NCBI GenBank assembly: GCA_947630865.1
Contig: CANRJE010000016.1
Location: 1 to 18,690, forward strand
Direction: 5' to 3'
Origin: an uncultured Bacilli bacterium
GTDB lineage: Bacteria; Bacillota_I; Bacilli_A; RF39; UBA660
Length of the DNA: 18,690 bases
The position numbers and the translations under genes are program-made. Of this stretch, positions 6,674-13,297 are shown in pieces (the first letter of the stretch is position 1; each line of letters starts with the position of its first letter). A model generated the notes under the pieces. It worked only from the letters and a program-made list of their open reading frames with translations. It was not told where the DNA came from and did no database searches.

Positions 6674-7564
6674 ATGAATCAAACTAAATTAGAAACAATT
6701 TCAAATCTTTTTGAAGGAAAAGAAATAAGAAGTATTTGGGATAGTGAAAAAGAAGATTATTATTTTAGTGTTGTTGATGTAGTTTCCGTTTTGACTAATT
6801 CTAATATTCCAAGAAATTATTGGAGTGATTTAAAAAGAAAGTTGAAACAAGAAGGTAGTGAGTTGCACGAAAAAATCGTGCAACTGAAAATTAAATCTGC
6901 AAAAGATGGTAAGTATTATAAAACTGATACATTAGATACCAAAGGAATATTTAGACTGATAGAATCAATTCCTAGTCCAAAAGCAGAACCGTTTAAGGTC
7001 TGGCTTGCCAATTTAGGTAGTGAAAGAATTGATGAAATATTTGACCCTGAAATTGCTATTAAAAGAGCTATAGATTATTATCGTAAAAGGGGATATTCTA
7101 ATAAATGGATTGAAGCCAGATTAAAAGGTATATTAGATAGAAATAAATTAACTGATGTATGGAAAGATGGTGGAATTAAAAAAGATTATGAATTTGGAAT
7201 ATTGACAAATGACATATATAAAGAATGGTCTGGTATGAAAGCCTCAGAATATAAAGCATATAAAGGTATTAGAAAAGAGTCTTTAAGAGATAATATGTCT
7301 GATATAGAAGTAGCCTTAACGGATTTAGGAGAAATAGCAACTCGTGAACTTGCAAAAGAACATAAACCTTATGGCTTAGAACAAAATAAAAAAATTGCTA
7401 AAATGGGTGGTCATGTTGCAAAAGTTGCTAAAGATGATATTGAAAAAAACTTAGGTAAGTCAGTAATTAGTAATAAAAATAATCTTAACTATAAATATTT
7501 AGATGAAAAAGAAAAATTGGAAAATAAAAAAATAAATTTATTAAAAAATGAACAGCCTAGTTGA
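6674..7564 (+). CDS. BRO-N domain protein, DinD/phage antirepressor-like
   Basis: 296 residues. ATG 6674 is chosen because AAGGAGG (6661-6667) is 6 bases upstream; the in-frame TTG at 6623 is the promoter -35. The N-terminal BRO domain (about 8-115) includes IRSIWDSEKEDYYFSVVDVVSVLTNSNIPRNYWSDLKRKL and IPSPKAEPFKVWLANLG, the SPKAE.F..WL signature of Bro-N. The C-terminal half (DLGEIATRELAKEHKPYGLEQNKKIAKMGGHVAKVAKDDIEKNLGKSVIS) matches the DinD-type tail. Family members are phage antirepressors or DNA-damage-inducible proteins thought to bind DNA or LexA/RecA-like partners. It is the third consecutive gene with a phage-regulator N-terminus and the same promoter. Its stop (TGA) abuts a degenerate cupin 3' end. 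Confidence 0.9.
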   Translation: MNQTKLETISNLFEGKEIRSIWDSEKEDYYFSVVDVVSVLTNSNIPRNYWSDLKRKLKQEGSELHEKIVQLKIKSAKDGKYYKTDTLDTKGIFRLIESIPSPKAEPFKVWLANLGSERIDEIFDPEIAIKRAIDYYRKRGYSNKWIEARLKGILDRNKLTDVWKDGGIKKDYEFGILTNDIYKEWSGMKASEYKAYKGIRKESLRDNMSDIEVALTDLGEIATRELAKEHKPYGLEQNKKIAKMGGHVAKVAKDDIEKNLGKSVISNKNNLNYKYLDEKEKLENKKINLLKNEQPS

Positions 7565-7645
7565 TTTAATCATATTGCTCTTAAAATACCTAGGAAAAAA
7601 ATTAACAATTTTTTTATATAACTAGTCGAAGAATAAAAGACTTAG
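7561..7645 (+). repeat. Degenerate third copy of the cupin 3' end
   Basis: TTTAATCATATTGCTCTTAA aligns with TTTAGTCATATTGCTGTTGA of the cupin (F-N-H-I-A-L-K-I-P versus F-S-H-I-A-V-E-V-P), and GAAGAATAAAAGACTTAG at 7628-7645 aligns with GAAGAATACAATAAATTAG at the cupin C-terminus. The middle is shortened and frameshifted. It closes the RhuM/BRO block on its right as copy 2 closes the lectin-gene module. Confidence 0.6.
7595..7615 (+). terminator. AT-only hairpin with T tract
   Basis: AAAAAAATT (7595-7603), AAC, AATTTTTTT (7607-7615). The perfect stem ends in a T run 31 bases after the BRO gene stop; as an A/T-only stem its strength is doubtful. Confidence 0.35.
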
Positions 7646-7653
7646 TTTTTTTT

Positions 7654-7669
7654 ACATTTTATGACCAAT
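7654..7669 (+). promoter_or_regulatory. Shared 16-bp upstream motif, copy A (WG-WYL operon)
   Basis: ACATTTTATGACCAAT differs by one base from 9445-9460 and by three from 10641-10656. It lies immediately upstream of the WG-repeat/WYL operon, next to a -35-like TTGACT at 7669. Confidence 0.55.
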
Positions 7670-7722
7670 TGACTTTTTCTTTTTATATTTATGTGGTAAT
7701 TTATATTACGAATGGAGTTTTT

Positions 7723-8442
7723 ATGAATGTTAAAGAATTAGAAAAAAAATATAAACAAGTATGTAAATTAAATGATGGTAATTATGCAGTAAGTAGTAAA
7801 GCCAGAGATGAAGAAAGTGAAGAAGATTATTGGAGTGCTCATACACAAATAGATGAAGTATATGGATTAGAAGGAAAATGGGGATTAGTAGATAAAGATA
7901 ATAATCTTATTATAAAGCCAAAATATATCTATCCTTTTATAGAACAAGGTGATAATTATCAAGTAATGTTACCATATGAATATCAAAAAATTGATGGTAA
8001 AGAAATAATAGTAACTTTAAAGCATGGATTAATAGATAAAAAAGGTAATACTATAATACCTATAAAATATTTATTTATGGAATGTATGGATAATACAGGA
8101 ACATATTTTAAAGTTTTTAATAGTAAATTAGAAAAAGATGGTGTTTTAGATAAAGAAAATAATATTATTGTTCCATTTCAATATCAATATATACAATCAT
8201 CTCCTGATTTAGAATTAATGATAAAAACAAAATATTGTGATATTTATCCAGATAATATATATCAAGTAAAAGTACGCAATAATGATTTGTATGGTGTATA
8301 TGATTTAAAATTAAAAAAAGAAATAATTAAACCTAAATATAAATACCTAAAAATTATTGGCTATAACAAATTTTTAATTGGAGAGGATTATGATAGTTGC
8401 AATACTTTAATAAATGAAAAAGAAAGTGTTATAATTAATTAG
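7723..8442 (+). CDS. WG-repeat protein
   Basis: 239 residues, no signal peptide. Start ATG 7723 follows GGAG (7714-7717); an in-frame ATG at 7669 would add a hydrophobic stretch (MTFSFYIYVVIYITNGVF) but has no RBS and overlaps the probable promoter zone. At least four WG-type beta repeats are visible: KWGLVDKDNNLIIKPKYIYP, HGLIDKKGNTIIPIKY, DGVLDKENNIIVPFQYQYI and YGVYDLKLKKEIIKPKYKYL. WG repeats form beta-propeller-like or toroidal scaffolds used in protein interaction; no enzymatic function is implied. The WYL regulator follows after 10 bp with its RBS overlapping this stop codon, so the two are co-expressed and may act together. Confidence 0.85.
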   Translation: MNVKELEKKYKQVCKLNDGNYAVSSKARDEESEEDYWSAHTQIDEVYGLEGKWGLVDKDNNLIIKPKYIYPFIEQGDNYQVMLPYEYQKIDGKEIIVTLKHGLIDKKGNTIIPIKYLFMECMDNTGTYFKVFNSKLEKDGVLDKENNIIVPFQYQYIQSSPDLELMIKTKYCDIYPDNIYQVKVRNNDLYGVYDLKLKKEIIKPKYKYLKIIGYNKFLIGEDYDSCNTLINEKESVIIN

Positions 8443-8452
8443 GTGATTGCTA

Positions 8453-9445
8453 ATGAATAAAATTTATCATGAAAAAAATGGAAATGCTTTATACATTATA
8501 AATATTTTAAAAAAGTATTCTTGTGAAGAACACAAACTTTCAGTTGCAGAACTTATAAAATATATTGAAGATATATATGGAGTAAAAAATGATCGTAGAA
8601 CTATAGAAAGAAATATTCTTCTTTTAAAAGATAAATTAGATTATGATATTCTAGTTTCCAAGGAAGGTAATAAAAATTATTATTATTTATTAAACAATCC
8701 TGATACAGATTTTGAACCAGGAGAAATAAGAACAATTATTGATACTTTTAGTTATGCTACTTTTATGCCAGAAAATATATCTAAAGAAATAATTAAGAAA
8801 TGTCGAAATATGCAAAATGTATATGAAAATGAAAAATTAAAAGATTATCAAATATATTCTAGTAATATTAAAACTAATAATAAGGAAATTATAAAAAATA
8901 TAGAAGATATTAATAATGCTATTTATAAAAAGAAAATGATTAGTTTTGATTATTATAAATATGAACTTAATCCTACTTTAAATAGTGTAAAAATAAATAG
9001 TTATATAGTATCTCCTTATAATATAATTTATTCTATTCAAGAGTTATATTTAATTGCTTTAAAAAAAGGAGAAAAGAATCTTAAAAAATTTCGGCTTGAT
9101 AGAATAAAAAATATTAACATATTAGATGAAGATATATCTAATAGTATAAAAAAAGATGATATAAAAAAAATAATTGATGCTTCTATTTCTATATATGGAG
9201 GAGTAGGAGAAGATATTGAAGTTTTATGTTGTAATTCTTTACTTGATAATGTTATTGAAGTATTTGGAAAAGATATTAAAATATCTAAATATGATGATAA
9301 CTATTTTAAATTAACTATGAATAAAGATATAGAGGGTTTTAAATATTATGTTTTAAGAAATATAGAATTTATAAAAATTATTAAACCAGAAAAATTAAAA
9401 GATGAGATAAAAAGAATTTTGAAAAACTATTTAGAAGACAACTAA
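8453..9445 (+). CDS. WYL domain-containing transcriptional regulator
   Basis: 330 residues, cytoplasmic DNA-binding regulator. An N-terminal winged HTH (about 8-75: LYIINILKKYSCEEHKLSVAELIKYIEDIYGVKNDRRTIERNILLLKDKL) is followed by a WYL domain (about 155-225: MISFDYYKYELNPTLNSVKINSYIVSPYNIIYSIQELYLIALKKGEKNLKKFRLDRIKNI) and a C-terminal WCX-like domain (VEVLCCNSLLDNVIEVFGKDIKIS and onward). Start ATG 8453 is set by AGGTGA (8441-8446), which overlaps the WG gene stop. WYL regulators sense nucleotides or nucleic-acid ligands and often control phage-defence or stress genes. It is the likely controller of the motif ACATTTTATGACCAGT found ahead of its own operon and the next two units (inference). 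Confidence 0.92.
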   Translation: MNKIYHEKNGNALYIINILKKYSCEEHKLSVAELIKYIEDIYGVKNDRRTIERNILLLKDKLDYDILVSKEGNKNYYYLLNNPDTDFEPGEIRTIIDTFSYATFMPENISKEIIKKCRNMQNVYENEKLKDYQIYSSNIKTNNKEIIKNIEDINNAIYKKKMISFDYYKYELNPTLNSVKINSYIVSPYNIIYSIQELYLIALKKGEKNLKKFRLDRIKNINILDEDISNSIKKDDIKKIIDASISIYGGVGEDIEVLCCNSLLDNVIEVFGKDIKISKYDDNYFKLTMNKDIEGFKYYVLRNIEFIKIIKPEKLKDEIKRILKNYLEDN

Positions 9446-9460
9446 CATTTTATGACCAGT
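9445..9460 (+). promoter_or_regulatory. Shared 16-bp upstream motif, copy B (SepF-like operon)
   Basis: ACATTTTATGACCAGT, starting on the last base of the WYL gene stop codon, and placed 5 bases upstream of the -35-like TTGTTT at 9465. Confidence 0.6.
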
Positions 9461-9464
9461 TATA

Positions 9465-9493
9465 TTGTTTGATATATTGAAATATGCTAAACT
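9465..9493 (+). promoter_or_regulatory. Candidate promoter of the SepF-like operon
   Basis: TTGTTT (9465-9470), 17-bp spacer, TAAACT (9488-9493). The geometry relative to the upstream GACCAGT motif is the same as at 10661. The consensus is only moderate. Confidence 0.45.
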
Positions 9494-9513
9494 CTTTTTA
9501 AAGGAGTGAGATA

Positions 9514-9696
9514 ATGAAAATAAAAAGTTATAGTGATTTAGAAAAAGTTGAAGATAATATGGTAGTTGATTTAAGTTTATTAGAACCTAAATTAATTAAA
9601 AGAGCAATCGATTTTTTAGCAGGTTTAACTTGTAAAAATGGAAGTTTAACAAAACTCTCTTGTTATACATATTTAGTTAAAATAAATGGTAGGTGA
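9514..9696 (+). CDS. Mini SepF-like domain protein
   Basis: 60 residues, with RBS AAAGGAGTGAG directly upstream. The sequence YSDLEKVEDNMVVDLSLLEPKLIKRAIDFLAGLTCKNGSLTKLSCYTYLV follows the SepF/YlmF core: hydrophobic VVxxL, then an R-(A/I)-(I/V)-D-F-L-x-G block, a G-S-(I/L) turn and a final strand FLV. SepF tethers FtsZ to the membrane during division. This protein lacks the N-terminal amphipathic membrane helix and the linker and is about the size of the bare domain, so it is not the normal housekeeping SepF. Its stop overlaps the RBS of the next gene, implying co-translation. A dominant-negative or decoy action on division is conceivable but not shown. Confidence 0.7.
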   Translation: MKIKSYSDLEKVEDNMVVDLSLLEPKLIKRAIDFLAGLTCKNGSLTKLSCYTYLVKINGR

Positions 9697-9703
9697 AAAA
9701 AAT

Positions 9704-10636
9704 ATGGATAAAGTATTATATAGTTATGCTAAAAAAAATACAAAAATTAATTTATATGATGAAAATGAAACAGAAGAATTTAAGGAAGAATATCGAAAAT
9801 TTTTAAATACTTTGTGGGAAGATATTAAAAATAACAAAAAAAATTATAAAAAAAATCCCAATAGAGGAATATATTTTGACCCAGATAGTTTTGCTGGTAA
9901 AAACCGAGGTAATCCTTTATTCTATGAAGATTTATGCAAGTTTTTAAATTCTAGTCTTGATTATGAAAAATATAAATATGTGGATAATTTTATTGAGTGT
10001 AATGGTGTTAAACTTTATTCAGACCAATTTGGATTTTCTGCTCCTTGTACTAACTTAAATCATATTTATGATAAGTATTTAGAGGTTTCTCAAAAACTTG
10101 GTAAGGATAAAGATGAAACAATAGAAAAAGTAATAAAGTGGGTAATGGAATCCCGAACAGTTGGAGGTTCATTTATTTGGCCTAATGTAAAAGGTTCAAA
10201 AAAAACTTATAATTTTCGTAGAGGAGGAAGTTGTTATGGTGGAAGTTATATAGAAGATAGGGTTGATTTAACTTTACTAGAAATAAGAAATTATTTTAAA
10301 AAAACTAGTACAAAATATGATATTTTACCTAGTTGTGAAGAAGAAAGAAAATGGTTAGATTCGTTTGGAAGTTTCGAAAATTATGTTGATGAATTAAAGT
10401 TTAAGGCTTTTGTAGATAAAAATTATATGCCATATGATATTGTGAATAGTGATTTTGCTGAAGGAAATAAGAAAGTTATTGATGAAAGTGAAGTTGATTA
10501 TAAAAAGAAGCATTCTATATATATAGTAGAAGATGAAAGAGATTATTTAGGTAAAATAGAGAGAATGCTTAATAATGTAAATATATTAATTAATGAAAGG
10601 TTTAAAGAAGGGTTAGGAGAAACAAATCAAGAATAG
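9704..10636 (+). CDS. Hypothetical protein resembling the DUF6994 family
   Basis: 310 residues, soluble, rich in Lys, Tyr and Asn. ATG 9704 is chosen because AGGTGA (9691-9696) precedes it by 7 bases; ATG 9686 lies inside the SepF-like gene. Conserved-looking blocks are NPNRGIYFDPDSFAGKNRGNP and SDQFGFSAPCTNLNHIYDKY, a central VIKWVMESRTVGGSFIWPN followed by NFRRGGSCYGGSYIEDRVDLTLLEIRNYFKK, then WLDSFGSFENYVDELKFKAFVD. The ESRT(I/V)GGxxxWP...DR(I/V)DLTLxxIRxYF arrangement recalls DUF6994 proteins, whose function is unknown. No catalytic motif is recognised. It is co-operonic with the SepF-like gene and may act with it. Confidence 0.6.
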   Translation: MDKVLYSYAKKNTKINLYDENETEEFKEEYRKFLNTLWEDIKNNKKNYKKNPNRGIYFDPDSFAGKNRGNPLFYEDLCKFLNSSLDYEKYKYVDNFIECNGVKLYSDQFGFSAPCTNLNHIYDKYLEVSQKLGKDKDETIEKVIKWVMESRTVGGSFIWPNVKGSKKTYNFRRGGSCYGGSYIEDRVDLTLLEIRNYFKKTSTKYDILPSCEEERKWLDSFGSFENYVDELKFKAFVDKNYMPYDIVNSDFAEGNKKVIDESEVDYKKKHSIYIVEDERDYLGKIERMLNNVNILINERFKEGLGETNQE

Positions 10637-10640
10637 CTAT

Positions 10641-10656
10641 ACATTATGTGACCAGT
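10641..10656 (+). promoter_or_regulatory. Shared 16-bp upstream motif, copy C
   Basis: ACATTATGTGACCAGT, two differences from copy B, sitting just after the stop of the DUF6994-like gene and 4 bases before the -35 at 10661. Confidence 0.6.
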
Positions 10657-10660
10657 CTTA

Positions 10661-10689
10661 TTGCATATTCTTTCTTTTTAGAATAAAAT
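10661..10689 (+). promoter_or_regulatory. Promoter of the hypothetical gene at 10717
   Basis: TTGCAT (10661-10666), 17-bp spacer, TAAAAT (10684-10689). Confidence 0.6.
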
Positions 10690-10716
10690 TCTAATGGAAA
10701 AGGAGGAAATAAGATT

Positions 10717-11112
10717 TTGAAAAAGTATAGAGTCATCATGAATAATGTTGACAAAGTTACAGATTATATTGACCTTTGTAAGGATGTTAGAACAATTTAT
10801 ATGAATAGTATATTTGCTCAAAAGAATTTAAGAATATTAGCTAAGAAGGTTCCTAAAAAATATGATGTTGAAAGTATTAAACAGTTTGAAAAGGAGACAG
10901 GGCTAATTTTAAAATACTATATATTTGATAACAAATATGATTTTTTGGAGTATACACACTTAGGAGTATTTCCTGATAATGAACGGTTAATAAGGGAGTA
11001 TGGTATTGGAAAGTATCCTTATGAAGAGATGATGAAAACTCATCTTGAAAACTTTGATATATTAATAATTGATAAAACTAATATTAAAAATGTAAAGAAG
11101 TTATCACTTTGA
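10717..11112 (+). CDS. Hypothetical protein (131 aa)
   Basis: A soluble 131-residue protein that I do not recognise. The start is TTG at 10717, supported by AAGGAGG at 10700-10706 (10-base spacing); the next ATG, at codon 8 (10738), has no RBS. Predicted alternation of strands and helices: KYRVIMNNVDKVTDYIDLCKDVRTIYMNSI opens, and the middle KKYDVESIKQFEKETGLILKYYIFDNKYDFLEYTHLGVF suggests an alpha/beta fold. No transmembrane segment, cysteine pair or known nucleotide-binding loop is visible. It shares the upstream motif with the two preceding transcription units, so it probably belongs to the same regulatory group. A hairpin covers its stop codon. Confidence 0.65.
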   Translation: MKKYRVIMNNVDKVTDYIDLCKDVRTIYMNSIFAQKNLRILAKKVPKKYDVESIKQFEKETGLILKYYIFDNKYDFLEYTHLGVFPDNERLIREYGIGKYPYEEMMKTHLENFDILIIDKTNIKNVKKLSL

Positions 11113-11119
11113 TAACTTC
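11097..11119 (+). terminator. Hairpin over the stop codon of the 10717 gene
   Basis: GAAGTTATC (11097-11105), loop ACTTT, GATAACTTC (11111-11119), perfect 9 bp but without a T tract. A second small inverted repeat (ATTCATT/AATGAAT) follows. Possible terminator or mRNA end structure; alternatively an operator. Confidence 0.4.
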
Positions 11120-11211
11120 AGATTGATTCATTAGAATGAATTTTGAATATTAAATATCTAAAATAGAATTACAATTTGCATGAGTAGACTAGAAATAGTT
11201 TACTTTTTTTA

Positions 11212-11220
11212 TGATATAAT
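11212..11220 (+). promoter_or_regulatory. Extended -10 element upstream of the two-component operon
   Basis: TGATATAAT with no convincing -35 at 17 bp. It is a second candidate promoter for the response regulator gene, 90 bases upstream of its start. The remaining gap between 11120 and 11308 holds no coding frame that I can support. Confidence 0.4.
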
Positions 11221-11260
11221 TATTATGAAAATTTTATTGATGTAATGTATATTTTTAATA

Positions 11261-11286
11261 TTTCTTTAATTTTTGTAATATATAAT
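11261..11286 (+). promoter_or_regulatory. Candidate response-regulator box and -10, copy 1 (ahead of the two-component genes)
   Basis: TTTCTTTAAT (11261-11270), ten bases, then TATAAT (11281-11286). The same ten-base box with the same 10-base gap to a -10 occurs at 13249-13274 ahead of the ABC permease. It covers the -35 region, as expected for an activator-dependent promoter. Confidence 0.55.
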
Positions 11287-11308
11287 TTTAAATGTTGGAG
11301 GTGGTATA

Positions 11309-11986
11309 TTGAGAATTTTAGTTGTTGAAGATGAAGAGACACTTGCAGATGTAATTGCAACAAAACTACGGCGAGAAAAATATGAAGTTGATACAAGTTT
11401 TGATGGTGAAGATGGACTATATAATGCTGTTTCTAATATATATGATTTAATAATTCTTGATATAATGTTACCTAAAATGAATGGTTTAGAAATATTAAAA
11501 GAGATAAAAGAAAATGATATAAGTGCTAAAGTAATAATGCTTACTGCCAAATCGGAATTAGAAGATAAGCTAAAAGGATTTGAAAATGGAGCCGATGATT
11601 ATGTAACAAAACCTTTTCATATTGAAGAATTGATTGCCAGAGTAAATGTTCAATTAAGAAATAAGGGAAATCATAAAATTAAAGATATATTAGAATATAG
11701 TGATTTATCATTAAATATTAGAACATCTACTTTAACATGTAAAAGTACCAATGAGTCAATAAATATTCCTTATAGAGAATTTCTATTACTTGAATATTTT
11801 ATGAATAATAAAGAACAAATTATATCAAAAGAACAAATTTATGATAAAGTTTGGGGAATTGATACAGATTATGAGTCTAATAATTTAGAAGCATACTTAT
11901 CTTTTTTAAGAAAGAAAATAAAAATTATTGGTTCAAAAGTAAATATTAAAGCAGTTCGTAATTTAGGTTATAAAATGGAGGAATAA
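11309..11986 (+). CDS. OmpR/PhoB-family response regulator
   Basis: 225 residues, starting at TTG 11309 with GGAGGTGG just upstream. The receiver domain (1-115) has the acidic pair E8/D9, phosphoacceptor D51 in LIILDIMLPKMNG, T79 in VIMLTA and K101 in YVTKPF. The C-terminal winged-helix domain (about 128-225) carries YREFLLLEYFMNNKEQIISKEQIYDKVWGIDTDYESNNLEAYLSFLRKKI and ends AVRNLGYKMEE, the typical trans_reg_C hairpin. It is followed by its cognate histidine kinase after 6 bp. Upstream and ahead of the downstream ABC permease gene lies the same TTTCTTTAAT box, so it probably autoregulates and controls the transporter (inference). Confidence 0.97.
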   Translation: MRILVVEDEETLADVIATKLRREKYEVDTSFDGEDGLYNAVSNIYDLIILDIMLPKMNGLEILKEIKENDISAKVIMLTAKSELEDKLKGFENGADDYVTKPFHIEELIARVNVQLRNKGNHKIKDILEYSDLSLNIRTSTLTCKSTNESINIPYREFLLLEYFMNNKEQIISKEQIYDKVWGIDTDYESNNLEAYLSFLRKKIKIIGSKVNIKAVRNLGYKMEE

Positions 11987-11992
11987 AGAGAT

Positions 11993-13216
11993 ATGGAAAA
12001 TTTAAAGAAGAAAACATTTTTTACAATTTTTATTATAATTTCTTTATTTGCTATCTTTTTTGCTATTTTCTTTAATATTCAAACATATCATAGGGAATAT
12101 ACTGGAATATTAAATAATCTAACGAGAATGAAAAACTTAACTATAGAAAGACACGAACCATTTGATAAAGAAAAGAAGCCTATTAATGATGAACTTCATA
12201 ATAGAAAAGTTATGGACTATGAAGTTTATACATTTATCTTAGATGAAAATAATGAAATTGTTGATAAAATAAGTCATAGTGATAATGCTATAAGTGATGA
12301 GATTATAACTAAAGCCCAAAATATTATTGAAAGTAATAATACAAGTAAAGTAAGAATTGGTTGTTTATATTGGAATAAATATGCTTATAACTTTGAGAAT
12401 AATAATTCTTTAACTATTGTAGATATAACTAACACTAGAAATATGTTACTTACTAATATGCTAATCTCTTTATTATTAGTTGGTATTGGGGAATTAGTTA
12501 TTTATATCATTTCTAAAAAAATAACGGAATGTATTACAAAACCCGTACAGATTAGTTTTAATAGAGAAAAAGAATTTGTTGCTAATGCCTCTCATGAACT
12601 TAAAACTCCACTTGCAGTTATGATGGCAAATATTGATTGTTTAGATGTAAATAAGAAAAACGAAAAATGGATTAATAACTTAAAAAGTGAATCTGATAGA
12701 ATGAGTAATTTGATAACAAGATTACTTGATTTATCTAAAACTGAATACTTGAAAAAAGAAAATTTTAGTAAAAATGATATTTCTATGATTGTAAAGAAGA
12801 GAGCATTAACATTTGAAAGTTTAGCATATGAAAAAAATATAACTATAGAAACCGATATTATAGAAAAAGTAAATTTTCTTTGTCATAAAGAAAGTATCGA
12901 TGAATTAGTATCGATTTTAATTGATAATGCTATAAGTCATGGAAAGGAAAATAGTAAAATTAAAGTTAATTTATTAGTTTCTAAAAATGAAATAAAATTA
13001 GAAGTAATAAATGAAGGAGAATCTATTCCTGAAAGTGAATATGAAAAGATATTTGAGAGATTTTACAGAAATGATAAAAGTCATAATCGTAAAAGTGGAA
13101 GATATGGTTTAGGACTTGCTATTGCTAAAAATATTGTAAATGCCCATGATGGTAATATCAAGGCTTATTCTAAAGATGGATTTACTACCTTTGAAGTTAA
13201 ATTTAAAAAAAATTAA
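11993..13216 (+). CDS. Membrane sensor histidine kinase
   Basis: 407 residues with two transmembrane helices (about 9-29 and 151-175) enclosing a roughly 120-residue extracytoplasmic sensor loop without a recognised fold. The second helix is followed almost directly by the HisKA domain with FVANASHELKTPLAVM (phospho-acceptor H201); a HAMP domain is absent or vestigial. The HATPase domain shows the N box ELVSILIDNAISHG, an F-box-like FERFYRNDKS and the G2 box GRYGLGLAIAKNIV. It partners the response regulator 6 bp upstream. Kinases of this type next to FtsX/MacB-like exporters often respond to cell-envelope-active peptides. The short sensor loop does not tell the ligand. Confidence 0.95.
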   Translation: MENLKKKTFFTIFIIISLFAIFFAIFFNIQTYHREYTGILNNLTRMKNLTIERHEPFDKEKKPINDELHNRKVMDYEVYTFILDENNEIVDKISHSDNAISDEIITKAQNIIESNNTSKVRIGCLYWNKYAYNFENNNSLTIVDITNTRNMLLTNMLISLLLVGIGELVIYIISKKITECITKPVQISFNREKEFVANASHELKTPLAVMMANIDCLDVNKKNEKWINNLKSESDRMSNLITRLLDLSKTEYLKKENFSKNDISMIVKKRALTFESLAYEKNITIETDIIEKVNFLCHKESIDELVSILIDNAISHGKENSKIKVNLLVSKNEIKLEVINEGESIPESEYEKIFERFYRNDKSHNRKSGRYGLGLAIAKNIVNAHDGNIKAYSKDGFTTFEVKFKKN

Positions 13217-13244
13217 CATTAACGAAAAAAAGTTAATGTTTTTT
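13215..13244 (+). terminator. Rho-independent terminator of the two-component operon
   Basis: AACATTAAC (13215-13223), loop GAAAAAAA, GTTAATGTT (13232-13240), then TTTT. The stem begins inside the kinase stop codon region. Confidence 0.8.
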
Positions 13245-13248
13245 AATC

Positions 13249-13274
13249 TTTCTTTAATATTTACATAATAAAAT
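13249..13274 (+). promoter_or_regulatory. Candidate response-regulator box and -10, copy 2 (ahead of the ABC exporter)
   Basis: TTTCTTTAAT (13249-13258), ten bases, then TAAAAT (13269-13274), matching the geometry at 11261-11286. The RBS GAGGAGG follows at 13286-13292 and the permease start is at 13298. Confidence 0.55.
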
Positions 13275-13297
13275 GATATTGTTATGAGGAGGATATT

